A stretch of 64,000 nucleotides of DNA from Segatella copri (lineage in GTDB: Bacteria; Bacteroidota; Bacteroidia; Bacteroidales; Bacteroidaceae). This document shows positions 57,573-64,000 of the stretch, piece by piece (position 1 is the first letter of the stretch; every line of letters begins with the position of its first letter). Both the position numbers and the translations under genes were made by a program. Under the pieces are notes generated by a model. That model was not told where the DNA came from. It saw only the letters and a list, made by a program, of their open reading frames with translations, and made no database searches. The DNA lies in assembly GCF_019127135.1 (NCBI RefSeq), contig NZ_JAHOEA010000016.1:1-64000 (forward strand). The letters run 5' to 3'.

Positions 57573-59198
57573 ATGAAGAAGAAAATATTATATGTGTTGA
57601 TGGTACTTGCTGCGGGAGCATCGTTTACATCATGCGATGATTTCCTGGATACATTGCCAGACAACCGTACGACAATAGATACTGAAGAAAAGGTAAAGAG
57701 CATCTTGACTTCAGCTTATCCCGACAAGACATATGCGCTGGTTACAGAACTTATGTCTGATAATTCTGATAATTATGGAGAGTCGAATCCTAATACCGAC
57801 CGCTTCGTCGATCAGGTATACGCCTGGGAGGATGTAACAGAGGGTGACAATGATTCTCCTGAGGATTATTGGGAGGCTAGCTATAATGCCATCGCCAATG
57901 CCAATCTGGCTCTTGATGGTATTGAAGAGATGGGTGGTGCCACCACAACTTCGCTGAAGGAAGAAAAGGCAGAAGCTTTGCTCTGTCGTGCTTACAATCA
58001 TTTTATTTTGGTAAACCTTTTCTCAAAGGCTTATAACTCTCAGACCAGTACGAAAGATGCAGGTATTCCGTATATTAGTATGACTTCGAGTGAGTTGATG
58101 GCACAGACTCCTCGTGGTACTGTAGCCGAAACTTATGAAAAGATAGATAAGGATATTCAGGAGGCTTTACCTTTGGTAGGTGATTCTCATCTGGAGGTGC
58201 CTAAGTATCATTTCAATACTCGTGCAGCCTATGCTTTTGCTACCCGTTTCTACCTGTATTATGAAAAGTGGGACAAGGCTGTAGAATATGCCACTAAGTG
58301 TCTGGGAAGTCAGCCTAAGACCATGTTGCGTGACTGGAAAGCCATTGCTGGTATGACGCAGACTTATGATGCCGTTACTAATCAGTATATTGATGCAGGT
58401 GTAAACTGTAATCTTATGCTTAATACGGCTGTAAGTAGCTTAGGTTTGGCATTTGGTCCTTACAGAGTTTACTCAAAATATGCTCATGGTTCGTATGTTG
58501 CAAGTCATGAGGATGGTAAGGCTGGAAATATTTGGGGCAGTGCTTCTTTCTATTCCGACATGAAGTCATATACTGCAACCAACCTTGATAAGACTATCTT
58601 CTGGAAGATGCCTTATAAGTTTGAGTTTTCTGATCCTGTGGCACAGATAGGTTATCGCCGTACAGTGATTACCACGTTTACTACAGACGAATGTTTGCTC
58701 AACCGTGCTGAGGCTTATATCATGCTGAAGAAGTATGATGAGGCTGCAGCCGATCTGACACTCTGGATGCAGAATATGGTGAAGACCAACAAGGTACTTA
58801 CACCAGAGAACATCACAGAATTCTACAAGGACATACCTTATTCTTATACGGTTACCGATGATGATCCTAAGGGTATTAATTCTACCATTAAGAAGCATCT
58901 GAATCCTGCATTCTCTATTGATGCAGAGGGTAGCACACAGGAGTGCATGCTTCAGTGTATGCTAAACTTCCGCCGTATCGAAACCATGGAGGGTGGTCTT
59001 CGTTGGTTTGATATCAAGAGATATGGTATAGAAATCATTCGTCGTACTATGAGTGCAAATGGTTTGCCAGCTGTGAAGACTGATGTCTTGACGAAGGATG
59101 ATGAACGCCGTGCCATCCAGATACCACCGAAGGTTCGTGATGCTGGTTGCCCTGCTAATCCACGCAAGGCAACAACTGCTACAACTCCTACAGAATAA
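57573..59198 (+). CDS. SusD/RagB-like lipoprotein of the third locus
   Basis: A 541-residue lipoprotein with lipobox FTSC (Cys21) followed by DDFLD, the common N terminus of RagB-type SusD proteins (CDDFLDTLPDNRT). Other hallmarks are KAEALLCRAYNHFILVNLFSKAYN (about 131-154) and a C-terminal FRRIETMEGGLRWFDIKRYG. It forms the lid of the SusC barrel encoded upstream. The C terminus is Thr-rich (ATTATTPTE). Confidence 0.92.
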   Translation: MKKKILYVLMVLAAGASFTSCDDFLDTLPDNRTTIDTEEKVKSILTSAYPDKTYALVTELMSDNSDNYGESNPNTDRFVDQVYAWEDVTEGDNDSPEDYWEASYNAIANANLALDGIEEMGGATTTSLKEEKAEALLCRAYNHFILVNLFSKAYNSQTSTKDAGIPYISMTSSELMAQTPRGTVAETYEKIDKDIQEALPLVGDSHLEVPKYHFNTRAAYAFATRFYLYYEKWDKAVEYATKCLGSQPKTMLRDWKAIAGMTQTYDAVTNQYIDAGVNCNLMLNTAVSSLGLAFGPYRVYSKYAHGSYVASHEDGKAGNIWGSASFYSDMKSYTATNLDKTIFWKMPYKFEFSDPVAQIGYRRTVITTFTTDECLLNRAEAYIMLKKYDEAAADLTLWMQNMVKTNKVLTPENITEFYKDIPYSYTVTDDDPKGINSTIKKHLNPAFSIDAEGSTQECMLQCMLNFRRIETMEGGLRWFDIKRYGIEIIRRTMSANGLPAVKTDVLTKDDERRAIQIPPKVRDAGCPANPRKATTATTPTE

Positions 59199-59243
59199 TG
59201 TAGTGAGGAAGAACCAAGTTATTAACAATAATAAGGAAAGAAA

Positions 59244-60140
59244 ATGAAAAAGTATTTATTATATGCTTTGCTTGCGGTATCTACAGGTACAGCCTTGGTT
59301 TCCTGTTCAGAAGATGACTTGAATGCCGAGAGCGTAATTACGATAGATAAGAAGCAGGCCAACGACTTTGACAAGTGGCTCACTGCCAATTTTGTCAATC
59401 CGTATAATCTGGAGTTCAAGTATCGTTATGAGTATAAAGAGACCGATGCTGACTATTATACCATTCCTGCAGAGTTAAACCAGGCCATCGAGATGGCACA
59501 TCTGGTGAAATATCTCTGTCTGGAATCTTATGATGAGGTTGCCGGTATCGATTTTACACGTAACTACTTCCCTAAGATGATTTTCACCATCGGTGAGTGG
59601 GAGTATCGTAACAATGGTACTATTATCTTAGGTACTGCAGAAAGCGGCAAGAAAATCTTGCTGACGGGTGTTAATTATCTGGATACATACAAGAGTAGTC
59701 CTACTGCGTTGAACCATTACTATTTTAAGACGATTCATCATGAGTTTACCCATATTCTGAATCAGACTAAAGAATATTCTGCTGAGTTTAAGTTGATTAC
59801 CGGTAATTCTTATGTCGCAGATTCCTGGAGTGAAGAACCTTTTAATGTGGGTTACTTGGAACGAGGCTTTATTTCTGATTATGCTCAGCATTCTGATACG
59901 GAGGATTTTGCAGAGATGATGTCTTTATATGTAACCAACTCTAAGGAGCAGTGGGATGAATGGATGGCTGAGGCTGGAGAGAACGGTGCACCTCTTCTGC
60001 AGGCCAAACTTGATATCGTTAAGAGCTACATGAAGGATTCCTGGGGTATTGATATGGACAAACTCCGTGATACGATTCTTCGTCGTCAGGCAGATTTGGC
60101 TGCAGGCAAAGTTGATTTGACAGATATTAGTGTGAAATAA
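59244..60140 (+). CDS. Zinc metallohydrolase lipoprotein of the SusCD-associated type
   Basis: A 298-residue lipoprotein with lipobox LVSC (Cys21) followed by SEDD, so probably surface exposed. Zincin motif HExxH is at His166-Glu167-Phe-Thr-His170 (IHHEFTHIL). A glutamate within SDTEDFAEMM (about 213-222) is a candidate third ligand. This fits the family of substrate-import-associated zinc metallohydrolase lipoproteins found beside SusC/SusD pairs. It may cut a protein or peptide substrate before import. It sits directly behind susD (45 bp) and 18 bp before the DUF4302 gene. Confidence 0.85.
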   Translation: MKKYLLYALLAVSTGTALVSCSEDDLNAESVITIDKKQANDFDKWLTANFVNPYNLEFKYRYEYKETDADYYTIPAELNQAIEMAHLVKYLCLESYDEVAGIDFTRNYFPKMIFTIGEWEYRNNGTIILGTAESGKKILLTGVNYLDTYKSSPTALNHYYFKTIHHEFTHILNQTKEYSAEFKLITGNSYVADSWSEEPFNVGYLERGFISDYAQHSDTEDFAEMMSLYVTNSKEQWDEWMAEAGENGAPLLQAKLDIVKSYMKDSWGIDMDKLRDTILRRQADLAAGKVDLTDISVK

Positions 60141-60158
60141 CTTTAACATAAAAGGAAT

Positions 60159-61475
60159 ATGAAAAAGAAACTATTCATATATATATTGCTCCTCTTGCCG
60201 ATGTTCGCCTTTCAGTCTTGTCTGAAAGATCAAGAGGAAATCTTCGACAAGGATGCTGCCTTGCGAGTACAAGATGCAATGGATAATGCCGATAAGGCGT
60301 TTACTAGTGCAGAAAATGGCTGGCTCTTGGAATATTATCCAGAGGAGGCCCAGTCGTATGGCGGATGTGTTTTCACCATAAAGTTTGCTGATGGAAAAGC
60401 TACGGTTTCTAGTGACCTGAATCCGGGCAATTCCTGTGAAAGTCTTTATAAGATGACAAATGACCAGGGACCGGTCTTGACATTTGATACATATAATGAT
60501 CTGATGCATCTCTTTGCTACACCATCAGCTGGCAACTATGAGGCATATCATGGTGATTTCGAATTTGTTGTAGATTCTATCGGTGATGATGCAATCAAGG
60601 TACATGGCAAGAAGACAGGAAATACCTTCTATTTCCGTAAGCTGGAAACTTCACCTGAAGAGTATATCAATAAGGTACTGGAAATGGAAGACAATTTCAT
60701 CGTCTCTGGTCTGCAAGGTACTGTTGGTGATACAAAATTCTTGGGTGAATTTGATTTGGATAACAAACAGTTGCTGATTAGCAATGAGGATGGTTCCAAT
60801 GCACAGCAGCAGGCTTTTGCCTTTACTGATACTGGTATTCGTTTCTACATGCCATTCAGTATCAACGGCGAGCTACTGAGTTCTTTGAACTTCAATGCTG
60901 AGACTAACACGTTTACTGGTGTAACTTCTGGCGGTACTGCCGTAACATTTAATGGTACTTTGCCAGCCGATTATGTGAAGTATGATCAATATGCAGGTAA
61001 TTATAAACTGTATTATTGGCCACATAAGAATCCATCTACCGGTAAGAGTGTTTATTATGCTCTCAATGTTACATTGACACCTACAGAAGATAAGTCTGGC
61101 TTCATCATGGAAGGTCTCAATGATAATATCAAGCCTGTATTGAAGTTTAACAAGAGCAAGGGTAACCTGGAATTGAACTCTCAGATTGTTGGCTCATATG
61201 GTGGCAACGATGTCTGGCTCTGCGCTTGGGGTCTTGAAGCTGGTGGTAGCCTTACTTGGGCATCGGAAGCCGGAGTTCAGACACAGTGGAATATGGATAC
61301 AGAAAAACCTGTATATACATTCCAGACTAATTCTTATTCAGGCTTGGTTACGGATTCGTTCATTTTGTGGTTGATAACTCCATCAGGTTCTTCTGTTGGT
61401 CAGTTCAATAATAGTTCATGGTTGATTAATGGTAGCAACCGTCTTCCATATTTGTACGGATTGGTTAAACAATAA
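60159..61475 (+). CDS. DUF4302-type surface lipoprotein
   Basis: A 438-residue lipoprotein with lipobox FQSC (Cys21) followed by LKDQEE. The N-terminal region (KAFTSAENGWLLEYYPEEAQSYGGCVFTIKF, about 47-77) is typical of DUF4302 proteins, which regularly accompany SusCD pairs with zinc metallohydrolases. The rest is beta-rich with no catalytic motif. It is probably a surface binding or accessory component of the import complex. The precise function is unknown. The next gene follows after 14 bp. Confidence 0.8.
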   Translation: MKKKLFIYILLLLPMFAFQSCLKDQEEIFDKDAALRVQDAMDNADKAFTSAENGWLLEYYPEEAQSYGGCVFTIKFADGKATVSSDLNPGNSCESLYKMTNDQGPVLTFDTYNDLMHLFATPSAGNYEAYHGDFEFVVDSIGDDAIKVHGKKTGNTFYFRKLETSPEEYINKVLEMEDNFIVSGLQGTVGDTKFLGEFDLDNKQLLISNEDGSNAQQQAFAFTDTGIRFYMPFSINGELLSSLNFNAETNTFTGVTSGGTAVTFNGTLPADYVKYDQYAGNYKLYYWPHKNPSTGKSVYYALNVTLTPTEDKSGFIMEGLNDNIKPVLKFNKSKGNLELNSQIVGSYGGNDVWLCAWGLEAGGSLTWASEAGVQTQWNMDTEKPVYTFQTNSYSGLVTDSFILWLITPSGSSVGQFNNSSWLINGSNRLPYLYGLVKQ

Positions 61476-61489
61476 AAAATGAATTTGAT

Positions 61490-62614
61490 ATGAAAAAGAT
61501 ATTTAGTTTAATATGTATGGCTACTTTGGCCTTGTCGTTCGTCGCTTGTAGCGACGACGATGAGGTAGGGGCAGAATACAATCGTGCGTCTACCATCTCT
61601 GTGGTAAAATCAGATGTTTTGTTCTCTGCCAGTGCTGGTACAGGAACTGTTGTGGTTAAGTCGCAAGGTCCTATCACTTTCTCCAGTGCCAGCGACTGGT
61701 GTAAGGCTACGGCTCTGAATGATTCTACCGTTCAGGTTTCGGTAGATAATAACGAGACTAATAATGGCCGTTCCAGTTTGCTTACCATCAAGTCTGGAGT
61801 AGATTCTGTAAATGTAACAGTACAGCAGCAGGGTTTCTATTTCCAGAGTGATATGGGTACTGCCGTTTCCTTAGCTAATGGCGCATCACGAGAGGCTTTT
61901 GCCTTGAATACCAATGGTAAAACGGTTGTTTCTACTACTGCAGACTGGCTTACTGCCAGTGTTGAGAATGACAGCGTAGTAGTTTCTTCTGCAGTCAATG
62001 AAACTGGTCATATGCGTCAGGCTTACGTAAAGTATTCATTTGGAGAGTTTAAGGATTCTGTTCTTGTTTCTCAGTATGATTTTGCAGAAGATATTGCAGG
62101 CACGTATTATCTGGCATTTACAAATGCTTCAACGGGTAAGACTAGTGCATTTCAAGCAAACTTGGTAGCCGATGAGGCAGGAAAGCTATCCTTGATATTG
62201 CCTGATTTAGGCTTTACAATTCCTGTAAATTTCGATGCGGCTTCTTGTAAGTTGTCTATTGCTGCAGGCTCTTATATCGGCGACTACCAGGTAGATGAGA
62301 ATACAATCTATAATATGGGTATCGTTTTAGGTGATTCGGAGGCTGGTTATATAACATGGTCTCCGTCTGTTACCTACTCTGCTGCTTTCCATAATGATGA
62401 AGATGGAACCTATGCTGAGTTCGAAAATGATGGTTCATGGACTTATAACGTAAATTATCTGTCGCTTTACGCATTCTCTTCAAAGGAGTTCACAGGTGAC
62501 ACCCGTATTGGTGGCTTGATGAATATGATAGCACCTTATCTCTTGAAGATAGATGCTTCGGGTGCTCGCAAGAAGATGAACGTTGCGACACCTAAACTTT
62601 CCATCATGAAATAA
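61490..62614 (+). CDS. BACON-domain surface lipoprotein
   Basis: A 374-residue lipoprotein with lipobox FVAC (Cys20) followed by SDDDE, a strong surface-export signal. A BACON domain (about 36-115) has the typical S-A-x-G-x-x-x-V-x-V and SDWCKATALNDSTVQVSVDNNETNNGRSS pattern. A second, weaker copy follows (about 120-197, TTADWLTASVENDSVVVSS). The C-terminal 170 residues form another beta domain (AGTYYLAFTNASTGKTSAFQANL). BACON domains are thought to bind carbohydrate, glycoprotein or mucin, or to act as spacers. It is the last gene of the operon, followed by a strong terminator. Confidence 0.85.
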   Translation: MKKIFSLICMATLALSFVACSDDDEVGAEYNRASTISVVKSDVLFSASAGTGTVVVKSQGPITFSSASDWCKATALNDSTVQVSVDNNETNNGRSSLLTIKSGVDSVNVTVQQQGFYFQSDMGTAVSLANGASREAFALNTNGKTVVSTTADWLTASVENDSVVVSSAVNETGHMRQAYVKYSFGEFKDSVLVSQYDFAEDIAGTYYLAFTNASTGKTSAFQANLVADEAGKLSLILPDLGFTIPVNFDAASCKLSIAAGSYIGDYQVDENTIYNMGIVLGDSEAGYITWSPSVTYSAAFHNDEDGTYAEFENDGSWTYNVNYLSLYAFSSKEFTGDTRIGGLMNMIAPYLLKIDASGARKKMNVATPKLSIMK

Positions 62615-62667
62615 ATATATATTTATAGAATTCTTTGTGAAAAGAATACATAAAATCTCTCGTCTGG

Positions 62668-62697
62668 GGGCGTGCTCATTTAAGCACGCCCCTTATT
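62668..62697 (+). terminator. Terminator of the third SusC operon
   Basis: GC-rich 10-bp stem (62668-62677 with 62684-62693), 6-nt loop, then TTATTTATT. It also faces the end of the converging ATPase gene. Confidence 0.88.
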
Positions 62698-62706
62698 TAT
62701 TGTTGA

Positions 62707-63948
62707 TTATAAGTCATTCAGCATGAAATCATAGATGCTCATGAAGAGTATACCATTTGCATCACGGTTGCTGATGAGGCTTTCGCCCACAATGACGATT
62801 CGCTCGAAACCATCATCTATGCGGCGCAATGAGTTGATTTCTTGCTCTATCTTGTCTTGCGATGGCAGGCTGAGGACCGACTGGATATAGCATCGGCGAC
62901 TGCCCTTGTTGCACACGAAGTCTACCTCTAGTTGTTTGCGATAACTAGTGCCGTTTTCGTCTTTCCCATTCACTGTTACCACGCCTACATCCACATTGAA
63001 TCCCTGTCTTCTCAGCTCGCAATATATCGCATTCTCCATGAGATGGGGCTTCTCTATTTGGCGAAAATTGATGAGTGCATTGCGCAGTCCTAAGTCGGTG
63101 AAGTAATACTTCATAGGAGTACTGATATATTTTCTTCCCTTCACGTCGTATCTCTTGGCTTCCTCTATAAGAAAGGCATCTGAGCAATAATTGATGTATG
63201 TTTTCAGAGTGGTAGAGCCAATGGATATATTTTTGTTGGTCTTGAATGTATTCGATAGTTTTTGAGGATTTACCAGTCCTCCTATGCCAGATGATAACAT
63301 ACAGAGAAGTTCTTCTAGCTCAGCATTGTTCTTGATGCGATTTCTGTTAAGAATGTCAATCAAGTAAGTTTCTTGCCAAAGGTCTTTAAGTACCTTAATC
63401 TTATCTTCATCTGTAGGTTGTAGGATGACAGGTGGCAGTCCGCCATATTGTAGATATTCTACCCAACCGCTCTCTTGGCTGCCTTGGTAGACAGACATGA
63501 ATTCGGAGAAACTGAGTGGTGAAATATGAATCTGGTAGCCTCGACCTCTGAACTCGGTAATGATGTCCTTTGACAAGAACTTGGCGTTGCTGCCTGTAAC
63601 ATATATGTCAGCATTGGGGATATGGAGCAATCCATTCAGAACATCCTCAAAATCTTTCAGCATCTGCACCTCGTCCAAAAGGATATAGTACATCCTACCG
63701 TCCTTGATGAGGCTCTTTACATACTGGTAGAACTTATCAGGGTCGCGATATACCTTATTGCCAAAGTCATCAAAAGCCATTTCTATGATGTGCTCTTTGT
63801 CTACACCATCTAGTTTGAGTTGTCTCTTGAATAAGTTGAATAGCAGGAAAGACTTTCCGCATCTTCTAATACCGGTGATGATTTTTACCAGTCCATTGTG
63901 TCTGCTATTGAGCAGTTGCTGTATGTATCTTTTGCGTTCGATGATCAT
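62707..63948 (-). CDS. AAA-family ATPase with DUF4143-type C-terminal domain
   Basis: A 413-residue cytoplasmic protein. Walker A GIRRCGKS (about 26-33), Walker B YYILLDEVQML (about 90-100) and the sensor-like VTGSNAKFL lie in the N-terminal ATPase. The middle helical part (FKTNKNISIGSTTLKTYINYCSDAFLIEEAKRYD) and C-terminal segment (LMENAIYCELRRQGFNV, then LEVDFVC) match DUF4143, which resembles a PD-(D/E)XK fold with an incomplete active site. The cellular role of this widespread family is unknown. It stands alone on the minus strand and converges on the BACON operon. Confidence 0.85.
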   Translation of the reverse strand: MIIERKRYIQQLLNSRHNGLVKIITGIRRCGKSFLLFNLFKRQLKLDGVDKEHIIEMAFDDFGNKVYRDPDKFYQYVKSLIKDGRMYYILLDEVQMLKDFEDVLNGLLHIPNADIYVTGSNAKFLSKDIITEFRGRGYQIHISPLSFSEFMSVYQGSQESGWVEYLQYGGLPPVILQPTDEDKIKVLKDLWQETYLIDILNRNRIKNNAELEELLCMLSSGIGGLVNPQKLSNTFKTNKNISIGSTTLKTYINYCSDAFLIEEAKRYDVKGRKYISTPMKYYFTDLGLRNALINFRQIEKPHLMENAIYCELRRQGFNVDVGVVTVNGKDENGTSYRKQLEVDFVCNKGSRRCYIQSVLSLPSQDKIEQEINSLRRIDDGFERIVIVGESLISNRDANGILFMSIYDFMLNDL

Positions 63949-64000
63949 AATCTATCTATATATTGTACTTCCCTGAAAAAGGTTGTCACTTAGGAACAAA

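Overview
The window is chromosomal DNA of a Bacteroidota bacterium. Its three SusC/SusD transporter pairs, lipoprotein signals of the S-C-S/D/E-D-D type, and promoters of the TAnnTTTG type (TATCTTTG, TAATTTTG, TACTTTTG) with little Shine-Dalgarno sequence all point there. Gene content and protein style fit the Prevotella/Segatella group, most like gut Segatella (Prevotella) copri. That species call is inference from memory, not a database match. I see no rRNA, tRNA, CRISPR array, insertion sequence or phage gene.

Region 1 (about 0.1-20.2 kb) is a starch/maltodextrin locus. A minus-strand operon susC-susD-susE-susF encodes outer-membrane binding and import. Divergent to it, a LacI-family regulator and an MFS sugar transporter are followed by a DPE2-like 4-alpha-glucanotransferase (malQ), then a GH97 alpha-glucosidase (susB), a GH13 type I pullulanase and a GH13 SusA-like amylase. 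Three GTGCAAACGTTTGCAC-type palindromes lie 53-54 bp upstream of the TAnnTTTG element of four promoters (susC, lacI, malQ, susB). This suggests a single LacI-family regulon, possibly with activation. No SusG-like surface amylase lipoprotein and no SusR is present. At the left edge a small unknown gene sits between two copies of a terminator-promoter segment.

Region 2 (20.3-38.5 kb) is an arabinan locus. It opens with a transmembrane propeller/Y_Y_Y/AraC regulator that lacks both kinase and receiver domains. Next come a susC/susD pair, a surface glycan-binding lipoprotein and two GH43 endo-arabinanase-type enzymes, then, beyond a repeat-rich gap and a purine permease, a GH51 arabinofuranosidase on the opposite strand. 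The susC and GH51 promoters share a TTTGTCCACC box at an identical 20-nt distance from TACTTTTGC, so the split locus probably has one regulator.

Region 3 (38.8-53.8 kb) is mostly housekeeping. It holds a secreted YD-repeat-like protein with a T9SS-like tail, an AAA/PD-(D/E)XK protein, a purL-chrA-chrA operon, an OmpA-type lipoprotein, isocitrate dehydrogenase, a small HTH protein and an OmpR/PhoB-type two-component pair.

Region 4 (54.2-62.6 kb) is a third SusC/SusD operon. It carries no glycosidase; instead it has a zinc metallohydrolase lipoprotein, a DUF4302 lipoprotein and a BACON lipoprotein, so a peptide or glycoprotein substrate is more likely than a plain polysaccharide. A DUF4143-type ATPase closes the window.
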